In this document: positions 32,086 through 44,070 of the stretch, piece after piece | How the letters are laid out: every line of letters starts with the position of its first letter | How positions within the stretch are numbered: the first letter of the stretch is position 1 | From: Euleptes europaea | Taxonomy: Eukaryota; Chordata; Lepidosauria; Squamata; Sphaerodactylidae | NCBI RefSeq assembly: GCF_029931775.1 | Contig: NC_079325.1 | Location: 52,622,286 to 52,686,285, forward strand | Direction: 5' to 3' | DNA: 64,000 bases | Notes under the pieces: generated by a model | Database searches by the model: none | Told to the model about the DNA's origin: nothing | The model's input: the letters and a program-made list of their open reading frames with translations, nothing else | Made by a program: the position numbers and the translations under genes

Positions 32086-33185
32086 AGAATCATAGAGCTG
32101 GAAGGGACCAGCAGGGTCATTAGTCCAGCCCCCTGCACAATGCAGGAAATTCACGACTACCTCCCCCTACACCACCAGTGACCCCTACTCCCTGCCCAGA
32201 AGATGGCCAAGATGCCCTCCCTCTTATGATCTGCCTAAGGTCATAGAATCAGCATTGCTGACAGATGGCCTAGCCTCTGCTTTAAAACCTCCAGGGAAGG
32301 AGAGATTACCACCTACCAAGGATGCCTGTTTCACTGAAGAACCGCTGTAACTGTTAGAAAATTCTTCCTAATGACTAGACGGAAACTCTTTTGATTTAAT
32401 TTCAACTTGTTGGTTCTGGTCCGACCTTCTGGGGCAACAGAAAACAACTCAGCACCATTCTCTATATGAGAGCTCTTCAAGTACTTGAAGATGATTATCA
32501 TATAACCTCTCAGTCTTCTCCTCTTCAGGCTAAACATACCCAGCTCCTTCAACCTTTCCTCATAGGACTTGGTCTCCAGACCCCTCACCATCTTTGTTGC
32601 AGCTTGTCTACATCCTTCTTAATTTGCAGTGCCCAAAACTGAACACTTTACTCTGTTCTAACCAGAGCAGAGTAAAGCGATACCATCACTTTGTGTGATC
32701 TGGACACTATACTTCTGTTGATACAGCCCAAGATCGCACTTGCCTTTTTAGCTACCGTCCGCATCACACTGCTGATTCATGTGCAGTGTTTGGTCTACTA
32801 AGACCCCAAGATCCTTTTCACACACACTACTGTTAAGACATGTCTCCCCCATCCTATTATTATGCATTTGATTTTTCCTACCTAAATGCAAAACTTTACA
32901 TTTATCTCTGTTGAAATGAATTTTATCAGTTTTAGCCCAGTTCTCCAGCCTGTCAAGGTCATCCTGTATCCATCTTCTGCCATATTTGCTACCCCTCTCA
33001 ATTTAGTATCACCTGCAAATTTAATAAGCATCCCCTGTATTCCTTCATCCAAATCATTTATAAAGATGTTGAATGGCCCAGGACAGATCCCTGAGGCACT
33101 CCACTAGTCATTCCTCTCCAAGTGGATGAGGAACCATTAACAAGAACTCTTTGGGTGTGATTTGTCAACCAGTTACAGATCCACC
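32086..33185 (-). mobile_element. CR1 LINE, ORF2 C-terminal half and 3' UTR
   Basis: The longest LINE remnant here (1.1 kb). Minus strand reads, from right to left, reverse-transcriptase remnants, then KSYEERLKELGMFSLKRRRL, GAELFSVAPEGRTRTNKLKL and RLVIRKNFL, all CR1 signatures. It ends in a 3' UTR with CATAGAATCATAGAGCTGGA (plus-strand reading). 5' truncated, carries stops; not active. Confidence 0.88.
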
Positions 33186-33570
33186 TAGACTGAACCTAGG
33201 ACCTTCTGGATGCGAAATATATGCTCTACCACATAGCCAAGGTCCCACAACCCATGCCAACTATCGTCTCTTCCATCTAGCTCCAGCTCGCCAAAGTCTT
33301 TTCCCAAACTGAGATTTCAAAGTCTCTTTTAACTGAGACATTGAAAACTAACCTCAAGACCATCCCACTTGTACAACAAGCATGCAATCTACCACTGAGC
33401 TACGGCCGTGCCCACACAATGCACCTGCATCTACAGCCTAACTTGGAAGTATTATGCAACAGCTGGGCAAACAGGAGTGTATACCTGGGCACAGAGCTGA
33501 ACAGCTGCCCAGCTCTGCAACAACCCTGACATTGCACCTTAATCTACTACCTGAGACCACAGCTTCACCT

Positions 33571-33785
33571 AGGGTCACCAGTTGCCAGGTGGTGGCTGAA
33601 GATCTCCTGGGATTGCGAGTGATCTCCAGGCAAAAGTGATCACTTCACCTGGAGAAAATGCTGCTTTGGAAGGCAGACTCTATGGCATTATACCTCATAA
33701 ATTCCTCCCCTCACCCAACCCCGCCCTCCTCAGGCCCCACCCCCCAAATCTCCATGTATTTCCCAACCCGGAGCTGGCAACCCTT
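33571..33785 (-). mobile_element. hAT MITE
   Basis: TAGGGTCACCAGTTGCCAGG to GGAGCTGGCAACCCTTG. Confidence 0.8.
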
Positions 33786-34055
33786 GCTTCACCCCAACGC
33801 ACAGCTGTGCCCTGGACCAACTGCCAAGAAACGGGTCATCACAGGACCACATAAACAGTTCTACAAAGTTTGTTCACGATCACTATATTTGCACAGACAT
33901 CCAATTCAATTTCCTTTGGAAATCACAAACACAGGATGCAACATCCCTCTCCCCCCCCCCCAATCAAATCAGAAGGTGACTCTACACTTACCTTTTCCTG
34001 GAGTAAGGGGCTCCCCTTTCTTGCTAGAGCTAGCTAGAATAATTTCCCTACAATG

Positions 34056-34355
34056 TACCAGCGTGGTGTAGTGATTAAGAGTGGTGTTTTGGAGCAGTGG
34101 ACTCTAATCTGGAGAACCGGGTTCGATTCCCCACTACTCCGCATGAGCAGTGGAGGCTAATCTGGTGAACTGGATTTGCTTCCCCACTCCTACACATGAA
34201 GCCAGCTGGGTGACCATGGGCTAGTCACAGCTCTCTCAGCCCCACACCCCTCACAGGGTGTCTGCTGTGGGGAGGGGAAGGGAAGGTGATTGTAAACCGG
34301 CTGAATCTTCCTTAAGTGGTAGCGAAAGTCGGCATATATAAACCAACTCTTCTTC
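34056..34355 (+). repeat. SINE A
   Basis: CCAGCGTGGTGTAGTGATTA to ACCAACTCTTCTTCTTA. Confidence 0.85.
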
Positions 34356-34825
34356 TTAAGTCTTCCACTTTTTGCTTATGGCACACTGTAGTCTAGTGTG
34401 ACGAGGGTACCAGGGAAGGGAGAGAGTCAAAAGTCAATTGCTTTGATTTGCAACAGCTCTAGATGTCCTTTGGATTCCTGTCAGCGCTAAGGGATTCTAT
34501 CTTGTAACTCTCAGAGACACAAATTTACAAAGTACTGGTACTTGGATCTCAAGCTCCCTCAAATAGTTTGACATCAGTCTCTTTTCTAAAATTAAACTGA
34601 TTTCACACATATCTAGTAAAGAGTACGTACTTTTGAGAAATGCAGTTCTGAATCTGCTTGTACCCATCAAAATCAATGAGCATGCAGGTAAATTAACTCA
34701 TACTCATAACAACCTTCCTGCATTTTTTCTTGCAATGTGTGAACCGATGCTTACCACGGTACCTGAAACACATTGTTACTCTTTTGCCTACCATTTCTTC
34801 CCAAACAGTTACACTTATTTAGAAG

Positions 34826-35055
34826 TTAGAGAACCAGTGTGGTATAATGGTTAAGTGTGTCAGACTCGTATCTGGGAGACCCAGGTTCAAATCCCCGCTC
34901 GTGCCATGGAAGTTTGCTGGGTGACCTTGGGCCAGTCACCTGTTCTCATCCTAACCTACCTCACAGGGTTGTTGTGAGAATAAAACGGAAGCGAGGAGAA
35001 TTATGTAAGCCGCTTTGGGTCTCCATTAAGGAGAAAGGCAGGGGGTAAATGAAGT
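34826..35055 (+). repeat. tRNA-derived SINE D
   Basis: GAGAACCAGTGTGGTATAAT head, B box AGGTTCAAATCCC, GGGCCAGTCACCTGTTCTCA, end TAAGCCGCTTTGGGTCTCC. Distinct from SINE A in body and tail. Confidence 0.75.
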
Positions 35056-35097
35056 AATTAAAGTGACTGCCTCGCATGTTAATTTTTCCTTTCTAAA

Positions 35098-35411
35098 GCC
35101 GAAGAAGAAGAAGAGTTGGTTTTTATATGCCACCTTTCTCTACCACTAAAGGAAGAATCAAACCGGCTTACAATCACCTTCCCTTCCCCTCCCCACAACA
35201 GACACCCTGTGAGGTAGGTGGGGCTGAGACAGCTGTGATTAGCCCAAGGTCCCCCAGCTGGCTTCATGTGTAGGAGTGGGGAAACCAACCCAGTTCACCA
35301 GATTAGAATCTGCCGCTCATGTGGAGGAGTGGGGAATCAAACCCAGTTCTCTAGATTAGAGTCCACCGCTCCAAACCACTGCTCTTAACCACTACACCAC
35401 GCTGGCTCTCT
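35098..35411 (-). repeat. SINE A
   Basis: GAAGAAGAAGAAGAGTTGGT tail left, CACCACGCTGGCTCTC head right. Confidence 0.85.
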
Positions 35412-35427
35412 AAGACACTGTCACCAT

Positions 35428-35583
35428 TAGCATCCGCCGCTCATGTGGAGGAGTAGAGAATCAAACCCGGTTCTCCAGATTAGAGTCCACTGCTCATGCG
35501 GAGGAGTGGGAATCAAATCTGGTTGTCCGGATCAGAGTCCACCACCAAACCACCGCTCTTAAGCACTACATCACGCTGACTCT
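35428..35583 (-). repeat. SINE A, 5' part with duplicated block
   Basis: Repeats the CTCATGTGGAGGAGT...CAGATTAGAGTCCAC block, ends CATCACGCTGACTCTG. Confidence 0.75.
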
Positions 35584-36104
35584 GTCACCATTACCAAATC
35601 CTCTTACTACATCTCTTTTCTCTGCTGTCCAGGAAACAGATGCTTTCCCAAAGATCCTATACATCTGTTTCACTAGAGAGTAGGGTGAGGAACAAATCAA
35701 GGGCAGCAGGAGATGGGTTCCAATTGTCTGTGGAAATCTGCACTGGCATCCAGGTGCATTAAAGCCCTTGAAAACGCATGTGTGCTTAATAATCTGCCTT
35801 CTACAAACAGGATCATGATGAAGCATGTACCCAGCTCTGTGCAAAAACCAGAAAGGGGTGAAGAGAAACTAAATGCTTCCCTTCACCTTTGCACAGTTCC
35901 AGTCCCCTCTGCCCACTCATCTCACCCATGGAGATGTGACCCATATTTTGGAAACGCTTATCTGGATTTGGCAACCCTGATACAAGCAAGCCCTTCGTTC
36001 TCTTGACCATCAAACCTATCATGAGAAACACAGACAAAAATGGCCTATATTCTATCACTCCAGTGTGCAATGTTTAGAGCCTTCCTCTAATCTGAGGCAT
36101 CAGG

Positions 36105-36232
36105 CTATGGTGCCAACCTCCAGGTGGGGCCTGGGGATCTCCTGGAATCACATTTCCAGACTACAGAAATAAGTTCCCATGGAGAAAATGGCTGGTTTGG
36201 AGGGTGGACTCCATGGCATTGTATTCACTCCG
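36105..36232 (-). mobile_element. hAT MITE, partial
   Basis: GGTGCCAACCTCCAGGTGGG to GACTCCATGGCATTGTATTC; right part missing. Confidence 0.65.
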
Positions 36233-36692
36233 ACCGACAGGCCAGCCTCATTGCTCAACAAGACCTGTGCGGATTTCCATCCCACTCCTGCGCTCTCCTT
36301 CCAGATTTCTTCTCTCCACGGTTCCACCCTCTCCCTATATCACCCCTTCCATCTCCACTGTCGGAAAGAGCTGGTTCCATCCACGCCCAGCTCCCCTGAT
36401 TCCAATCAAACCATCCCAAACAGGCACACCCTGATTCTCCACAGTTGGTTTAACAACGGGCTGTTGCGAAAGAACCAGACCCTGCACACTGGAAAGGGCA
36501 CTGACCCTTCATGTTTTAAGGACACAGACGCACCGAGCGGGTTTGGAAGAGGCCAAAGATGCACCGAGCACCTATCCAAACCCACACAGCTCACCTATGC
36601 TGGTGAATGCTCTCGCTGTGCCAGTTCCCTGACAGATTGCCCTCTGGATCACACTGCACCTAGCAGCAGCCATGAATTCAGCACCAACCCCA

Positions 36693-37215
36693 TAGGAACG
36701 TAAGAAAAGCCCTGCTGGATCAGACCAGGGTCCATCAAGTCCAGCAGTCTGTTCACACAGTGGCCGACCAGGAGCCTCTAGGAAGCCCACAAACAAGACG
36801 ACTGCAGAAGCAGCATCCTATGTTCCACAGCACCTAAAATATTCTGCATGCTCTTCTGATCCTGGAGAGAATAGGTATGCATCATGACTAGTATCCATTT
36901 TGACTAGTAGCCATGAATAGCCCTCTCCTCCATGAACATGTCCACTCCCCTTTTAAAGCCTTCCGAGTTGGCAGCCATCACCACATCCTGTGGCAGGGAG
37001 TTCCACAATTTAACTATGCATTGTGTGAAGAAATACTTCCTTTTATCTGTTTGGAATCTCTCCCCCTCCAGCTTCAGCAGATGACCCCCCATTCTAGTAT
37101 TATGAGAGAGGGAGAAAAGCTTCTCCCTTTCCAGTCTCTCCAAACCATGCATAATTGTATAGACCTCTATCATGTCTCCCCTTAACCACCTTCTTTCCCA
37201 GCTAAACAGCCCCAT
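36693..37215 (-). mobile_element. CR1-clade LINE 3' end
   Basis: Minus strand encodes a CR1-like ORF2 end: [20 protein letters not shown] then FKRGVDMF, followed by the same 3' UTR as at 4.1-4.7 kb. Confidence 0.8.
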
Positions 37216-37318
37216 GGCCTGTGAAATCTTTGTCACTGCTATCAGGATGAAGGAACCTTCCAGGAGGACCACAATAAGAATAGCAGCATTTCTAGTATTC
37301 AAAGTGCTTCACCTACAG

Positions 37319-37560
37319 GGGGGTTGCCAACCTCCATGTGGGGGCTGGGGATCTCCTGCAATTACAACCTCCAGACTACGTAAATCACTTATTTATTTAA
37401 AACATTTATTCCACTTCTCCTGAAGAAAACGGCTGCTTTGGAGGGTGGACTGCATGGCATTATACTCTACCAAGGTACCTTCCCTCCCTAAACCCCACCC
37501 TCCCAGACTCCACCCTGAAAATCTTCTAGTATTTCCAAACCTGAAACTGGCAACCCTATA
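37319..37560 (-). mobile_element. hAT MITE with small insertion
   Basis: GGGTTGCCAACCTCCATGTG to AACTGGCAACCCTA; a ~35-bp AT-rich insert near 37382-37415. Confidence 0.75.
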
Positions 37561-37716
37561 GGTCATCACAGTAATCCTTACAATAGTCCAGTAATGTAAA
37601 TCAGCAGTATCATCCCCATATTGCGGAAACTAAGGCCAAGACACGGTCGTATCACCCATTTAAAGAAAGAAATACTTTCCATGTTTTCAGTTCAGTTCAA
37701 CTTTATAGGGCTAAAC

Positions 37717-38259
37717 CAGGAGTCCCCAACCTGGTAGCTGCCAACACCTTTCCTGGTGTTTTAGGAAGGTGGGTAGGTTATTCCTAGCAGGGCTTCTGAT
37801 TGGCTGCACACCAAAGTATTGGTTTTATTCTCTCTCACACTTCTCTTTGCCAGTGTATTGTTTAAAATTACTCCTTTTGTCCCCTGTACTTGGGCCTCCT
37901 TTAGGGTTGCCAGCTCTGGTTTGAGAAAAACCTGGAGATTTTGCGGGCGGTGCCTGAGGAGGGCGGGTTTTGGGGGGGAGGGACTTCAATGCCATAGAGT
38001 CCAATTACCAAAGCAGCCATTTTCTCCAGGTGAACTTATCTCTATCGGCTGGAGATCAGTTGTAATAGCAGGAGATCTCCCGCTACTACATGGAGGTTGG
38101 CAACCCTAGCTTCCTCTCTGTGTGTGATCTCCCGCTACTGCCTGGAGGTTGGCAACCCTAGCTTCCTCTGTGTGTGTGTGTGTCTTTTGCGGCTGCACTC
38201 ACCACCCTGTATCAGAATTCCAAAGGTGCACATAGGCTCAAAAAGGTTGGGGACCTCTG
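37717..38259. mobile_element. hAT element (CAGGAGTCCCCAACC family), TSD GGCTAAAC
   Basis: Ends CAGGAGTCCCCAACCTGG / AGGTTGGGGACCTCTG. Exact 8-bp duplication GGCTAAAC at 37709-37716 and 38260-38267. A second copy lies at 52186-53369. Interrupted by a smaller MITE. Confidence 0.92.
37903..38110 (+). mobile_element. hAT MITE nested in the 37717 hAT element
   Basis: TAGGGTTGCCAGCTCTGGTT to GGTTGGCAACCCTA. Flanks GCCTCCTT / GCTTCCTC are a decayed 8-bp duplication. Its right end plus flank is repeated in tandem to about 38170. Confidence 0.85.
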
Positions 38260-38517
38260 GGCTAAACCAAGGTCAGCCAGCAAGAGACTAGTATGGTCTT
38301 GGCCATCTGCCCATCCTTTATTGAGTCACTGTTCTCAAAGCAGTTTACTTAAAAAAAAAAGAAAAAAAAGGCAAAACAGTTAATGAACTTTTTTTGGGGT
38401 CAAAGGTTGTCAGCTAGAGCTGGATCCAGGTCACACTTATACACAACTACAGCAGGGATACTCCCGAGGTGTTAAAATATGTCCCTGAGATTGCTCTTGG
38501 GTACATTAGAATATTAC

Positions 38518-38665
38518 CCAGCTTGCTGGGGGTAAAGTATAGATGACTGGAGAAGGCCATGGCAAACCACCCCGTAAACATAGCCTGCCTAGTAAACATT
38601 GGGATGTGACATCACCCCATGGGTCAGGAATGACCCGGTGCTTGCATAGGGACTACCTTTACCCA
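38518..38665 (+). repeat. SINE C, 3' half
   Basis: CAGCTTGCTGGGGGTAAAGT ... GGTCAGGAATGACCCGGTGC. Confidence 0.85.
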
Positions 38666-39004
38666 GCTTGCTTGCATGCATGCATATCTAATGCATCTCT
38701 TAGAAGTATCACTGCCCCAATACCCACACTACAGCCAGAGAAGCAGAACACTCCACGCACACCTGTGGACAACAAGAACAACAAGAATATGATTTTCTCC
38801 TTTTCAGAGTGGAGGAAATTAAGTTTGTACAGGATGGGATCGGTGAAGGGGTCATCTTACACATTTGTACCGGGGCCAGAGAAAGGATGCTTGGATCCTA
38901 CAGCTAGAGCGCTCAGGTCATCTCCTTTCTGAGAACTGCCAAGATCAAGGATTGCAGGGCATTGGCAGAGTTGCCACATGCTTGTATTTTATTTGTCAGC
39001 AGCA

Positions 39005-39150
39005 TTTTTATACCACCCTTCCTCCAGGGAACAGGATGGTGCACGTGTTCACCCTCATGATCCATTACATCCCCACAATAACCCTGTGAGGTAACCTAGG
39101 CTGAGAGCGCGAGTAACTAGCCCAAGGTCACGCAGTGCATTTTATAGCTT
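39005..39150 (-). repeat. SINE D-like fragment
   Basis: ACAATAACCCTGTGAGGTAA and AGCCCAAGGTCACGCAG are the reversed SINE D body; head missing. Confidence 0.5.
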
Positions 39151-39186
39151 TGGAGCATGCCCCGAACAAACGAATGGGGCTGGAAT

Positions 39187-39334
39187 AGGGTTGCCAACCG
39201 CCAGGTAGTAGCTGGAGATCTCCTGCTATTACAACTATCTATCCAGCCGATAGAGATCAGTTCACCCCACCCTCCTCAGGCTTCGCCCCCAAAATCTCCC
39301 GCCAGTGGCAAAGAGGGACCTGGCAACCCTAGGT
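39187..39334 (-). mobile_element. hAT MITE with central deletion
   Basis: TAGGGTTGCCAACCGCCAGG to CCTGGCAACCCTA; ~50 bp shorter. Confidence 0.8.
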
Positions 39335-39599
39335 TGGAATTCAGAACAGAACATCCTGGCTATATATTTCAGTGTGAAATTAAGACCTGTCTGTCGAGAT
39401 GGGCCGAAGGCATGCCGAGAGACAGGCAAAGAGCGCTGTGTGTGTGGAAAAGCATGCTGAAGGCAAGAATCTAATTTCCTTCTCATTACTGGCTGGATTT
39501 TTAAAAAATCCTCACAACATTAACCAGAGAAAGAGTAGGGAAGATCTGCAATATGAGTATTGATGGGGCCTCCTATGATAAATACAAAAAAAATTTAAG

Positions 39600-39915
39600 A
39601 CGAAGAGTTGGTTTTTATATGCCGACTTTTTCTCCCACTTAAGGAAGACTCAAACCGGCTTACAATCACCTTCCCTTCCCCACATCAGACACCCTGTGAG
39701 GTAGGTGGAGCTAAGAGAGCTGTGACTAGGTCTCTTAGGTCATCCAGCTGACTTTGTGTGTAGGAGTGGGGAAACAAATCCAGTTCACCAGATTAGCCTC
39801 CGCCACTCATGTGGAGGAGTGGGGCTGCCCAGCTGGCTTCGTGTGTAGGAGTGGGGAAACAAATCCAGTTCACCAGATTAGCCTCCGCCACTCATGTGGA
39901 GGAGTGGGGCTGCCC
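39600..39915 (-). repeat. SINE A with 85-bp tandem duplication
   Basis: Units begin GTGTGTAGGAGTGGGGAAAC at 39756 and 39841, identical over the visible length. Head beyond the second unit is lost. Confidence 0.85.
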
Positions 39916-40035
39916 AGGAGCTTGGACAGAGGTCTTCTCCAGCCCTGCTACCAGAGATCCTCTCAGTTGGAAGTGAACTGGGAATCTGCTTGCAAGCAAA
40001 GGGAGTGCTCAACATTAACACTGCAATCCTATATA

Positions 40036-40130
40036 GCAGGGGTGGGGAACCTTTTTTCCGCCAAGGGCGATTTGGGTATTTATAACATCATTCACGGGCC
40101 ATACAAAATTATCAACTTAAAAATTAGCCA
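40036..40130 (+). mobile_element. hAT element fragment (CAGGGGTGGGGAACC family)
   Basis: GCAGGGGTGGGGAACCTTTT then ACGGGCCATACAAAATTATC; one end only. Confidence 0.55.
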
Positions 40131-40314
40131 ACTAAGCTGCAAGCAGGCAGCTGCCCCAGATGACCCCTCCCCCTGCATCTTGGATGGATGCATCTCCACT
40201 CTTTTCCATGCTTGCAGCAATTTAAATATTAAATCTCTACACGCTCATCTGAACGTAGCCTACTGAAGACGCCACCTGAAAAACAGGTAAAATCAACTGC
40301 TGCCCAAACATTCT

Positions 40315-40535
40315 CGGTTGAGCCCTGCTTGGTGGAATGGCTTACCAACGGGGTCAGAAAGGCTCCCGTACTTTGATCACTCTGGAGATGTATAAACTGG
40401 AACTGTTCATGAGAACATTTTTAGGAAGGGAATATTGTTGAAGCTTTAATGTTCGTGGAAACGTTTCTAGATTGTTTTAAATGTTGTTTTGATATTTAAT
40501 TTTGTGATCTGAATTGAGTCCCTATGAGAAAGGTG
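40315..40535 (+). mobile_element. L2-like LINE 3' end
   Basis: Short coding remnant then TTTTAATATTTAA-type 3' UTR ending GAGAAAGGTGGACTATAAAT. Confidence 0.45.
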
Positions 40536-40777
40536 GACTATAAATGATCAGGGGAAGGCCTTGGCCTCTATACCCTGTTCTCGGACAGGGTAGATTCTTT
40601 AGCAAGGTATTGCAGGGGACGGGGGGACAGGAATGTAAGAGAAGGAACAAGCATGTCCCTATTTTATTTCTAAAAGTTCTAAGGTATACATGTACACCAT
40701 GGTAGTTCCTGGCTGCCACTATAGATATTTACATTCCCTGATCTGAGTAGTAAAGCATATGAAATTGTGTTACATTT

Positions 40778-40973
40778 AGGATGGCCAACTCCGGGTTGGG
40801 AAATACCTGGAGATTTGGGGGTGGAACCTGGGAAAGGGGTTTGGGGAGGGGTCTCAATGGGACATAACTGTTCAGAGTCCAAAGCAGCCATTTTCTCCAG
40901 GGGATCTTGGTAGTCTGGAGATCAGTTGTAATACCAGATAGTCTCCAGGTCCCACCTGGAGGTTGGTAACCCT
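40778..40973 (+). mobile_element. hAT MITE
   Basis: TAGGATGGCCAACTCCGGGT to GGAGGTTGGTAACCCTA. Confidence 0.8.
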
Positions 40974-41084
40974 AATTATTTTGAATCAGACCAGGTCAGT
41001 ATGGTCTCCTCTGACTACAAACTCTCTGGTAGAATCAAGTAAAGACCATCTTTCCTAACTTCTGCCGCCTGATAGCCTTTCAGC

Positions 41085-41282
41085 ATATGAAGCTGCCTTA
41101 TCCTAAAACAGACTCTTGGTAGATCAAAGTCAGTATTGTCTACACAGACTGGCAGCAGCTCTCCAGGGTCTCAGGTCTTTCACATCACCTACTGCCAGAT
41201 CCCTAGATGCTGGGGATTGAGCCTGGGACTGTCTGCATGCAAAGCAGATGCTCTACCACTGAGCCACAGCCCCTCCCTGCGC
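41085..41282 (-). repeat. SINE B
   Basis: CATATGAAGCTGCCTTATCC to ACCACTGAGCCACAGCCCCT; full length. Confidence 0.85.
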
Positions 41283-41289
41283 CGGAGGC

Positions 41290-43330
41290 ATTAAACCTGA
41301 AGGTTTCTGCATGCAGACAGCATGCGCTTGACCACTGAATGAAACACTCTCTCAAAAGTTGCTCTCTGTGCATTACAGCTGGGATGCTTAGGTGGAGATT
41401 TTTGCCACATGGATTCCACTTCCAGCATCACAGCCTGCAGCAACAATAATGTGTGTGTTAAAAAAATAATGTGTGTCTTTAAAAAAATATGTTTAATTAG
41501 TCTATTTTAAATTGGTTGTTGAGGCTTTTATTGATTTTTAAAATGCAAACTTTGACTTTTAAGAGTCTCTTTGTGCCACTGCATATAGTGGGATGTATAT
41601 ATTAAATAAGCCAATATGGGAGGCCAAGAATTGTAAAACATTTTTTTTCAAAAGAGCTTTTAATGGAACCCAGATTGTAGAATCCTTTGATGATTTATTA
41701 GCTTTTACACCAGAAAAATAAATAATGGGCTACCTTGAGCATCAGGGTGTGGTTTCATTGGTTGTTTGTAAACTACCTGGAGTGTGCCTGCAGCAAAGAA
41801 GGATAATATCTTTAAATAAACAAATTGGAGAAGGGAGTTTGTGTTCCTGAATGAATAAAGAAGCCCCGAGGGTGGGCTACTGGCTTGTTATCAAACAGCA
41901 TGGTAGGATTCCATCTCTTCCTATTGACTTTGGCTCCTAAAAGTGGGAAACTGAAGAGGAACCAGGGACTTGACAAAACATTAATGATCGCAAATTAATT
42001 GTGACAGCTTCCCTATTATCCTGTAATCTCATTCTGCAGCCTTTGGCAAGTAACATTCTCCAGCTAAGGGGAGGGGGGGCAAAGATATAGCTTGTTGCAC
42101 ATTTGGATTAGTCGACAGAGAGAACAGTCAGCTATTTCAGTGGCTTATAAATTTTGTCTTTTTTCAGCTTTTTAGCTGTCACAGAGACATACTCCCACAC
42201 CTACATATGAACAACCATGTGTCATTTTAGTAAGAGATGCTGCCCCTTTCCTAACTAGTCCCTGTCTAACTAGTCCCTGTTCTCTTTCCTGTATCTAGAC
42301 TTTGGAAATCTTTGTAACTTAGATTAGAATAATTATCTAGGTAGGTGTACGATTCCAGAAAGAGCACACTGAAACAACAGAAAGTCAATTCCACTCCTGG
42401 CTACCAACAGAAAACGACCCAAGTCTTATTCTCCTTTCAAATTCTGGTTTGTAAATACATGGCTTTTTTTTAAGTGAAAAGGCTCATTTTTCCCTGCCAG
42501 GATTCTGATTCTATCAGAGGCAGCAGTCCTACCAAAGATTTTAGGAGGGTTCATGTTTCAAAGAAACAATTATGCGTAAATGAAGTCCAAAGTGTAATGC
42601 TCCACCCAAACCCAGTAGTGGAGGAGGCCAGGTGTCTACACACAGACAGACAAAGCTTAACCCAAAATGGGGGAAGGAATGAATCTCGCTCATCTCAAAC
42701 TCCCAGCCCAAAGATAAATACCTGAATGGGCCTTGCTTAATCCCCCCCCCTCCCCAGGAGTTCACTGCCAGCAGGGCTGAAGCAAAAGGATCAAATTGTA
42801 CGGAAAAACGCGGAGTACCCAGGTAGTGGCTTGGCTTTCCTGTTTAACTATTTCTCCCCCTGGTATCACCATCAGTCATACTGGGGTGGGGGCAAAGAAA
42901 TCTGACACCATCCCACATCAACTTGTCACAGAGCATAATTGACATAGCCCCCTCCCTTTGAGTAGCTGATGAATATGGGGGTAATAGAGAGAGAGAGATA
43001 ATTTGAGATTTTTAGGAAATGGGTTGAGGGTGAAGAAATTGCTGATTATACAAATGTTAGAACCCCCACCCCCAAAAAACACCGCCACACACCTTTTCCT
43101 GAAGCTGAATCTCACATTCTGCAGGCCTCTTTAAATGAGGCTAATCAGTCAAGGATTAATCATTCCCAATTGCCAGGCCTGATTCCCCCCCCCCCTTTTA
43201 CCATTCCTTTATCTACAAAGAAATAACCGAACAGGCTTCTAGCCCCCCCCCACCCCATCGGCCCACTGATAGCACCAAAGGGGGGGGGGGGTTCTGCACC
43301 TTGGAGCCCAAACCTAGCCAACCTGCTGAA
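41290..43330. other. Repeat-poor block beside the SLC27A4 promoter
   Basis: About 2 kb with none of the local SINE or hAT families, first part AT-rich, then rising GC toward the CpG island with several C and G runs. No exon seen. Lies at the promoter end of intron 1, a likely place for regulatory DNA. Confidence 0.4.
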
Positions 43331-43560
43331 AGAATAGGAGCAAAGAGACCCAGGAGAAGGAGAAAAGAAGGTCACGGCACGAACTCTTCCCTTTCCTGTA
43401 GGTGCCTGGAGGGGGGGAGAGGGCTCTTCTCCCCCCCCCCCGCCCCTAAATCTTGCACAATGCCGCTCTCGTTGCTACGCAGACCGGGATGCGGATCAAA
43501 AGGACCCACCCGGTTGGGAGGGGAGGGGCTCTCCACCCTAAGCAAGCAGCCTCGGCTTAC

Positions 43561-44070
43561 CCCTTCGGCCGGAGGTCTCCTCCCTGTCTTCAGCATCCAG
43601 CACCGCCGGATCTCTTCCTGGCGTTCCCGGGTTGCTCCGGCGGATCAGAGCGAGCAGCGCCTCCGCCTCCTTCCTCTCGCCCTCCTTCCCTCCCTTCCTT
43701 CCTTCCCACGAGGCTCCGGCCAGCGGTTGTCAGAGCCGCATTTCTTAATGCAGCTGCAGCAGCAGCGACCGCAGGGGAAAGGAAGCCAGTCCTGGAGGCG
43801 GGGATGGCGAGCCCTCCGGCGGCTGTCAGCCAGCAGGTCTTTGCAGCCGCCGCCGCCGCCTCCTGCAGAGGCTGCGATCTCCTGATCGGCCTGGCCCCTC
43901 CTGGCTCGGAGACTTCCTTTCCCTCCTCCACCTGCACTGCTCGCCCTTCTGCATGAGAATGGCAGGAGGGAGGGAGGGGCGCCGAGCCACCGCCTCCCGA
44001 ATTGATGCCGCGGGAGTCACCGCAAAGCCCCAGGCGGCCAGCAGGGGCCGCTGCGGCGCCGGCGCTCTGC
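43561..44070 (-). other. SLC27A4: Probable SLC27A4 non-coding exon 1
   Basis: Exon 2 begins six bases before the ATG, so an upstream 5' UTR exon must exist. The only CpG island upstream lies here, and a good minus-strand donor (GAAGGG then GTAAGC, GT at 43559-43560) is inside it. The exon end at 43561 is a prediction from this donor; the start near 44070 is a guess from the promoter motif. No coding role is suggested. Intron 1 would span 19882-43560. Confidence 0.55.
44038..44052 (+). promoter_or_regulatory. CTCF-core-like site
   Basis: CCAGCAGGGGCCGCT differs by one base from the strong CTCF core CCAGCAGGGGGCGCT. It lies 18 bases from the ZNF143-type motif; the two factors often share promoter sites. 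Occupancy is not shown by sequence alone. Confidence 0.45.
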
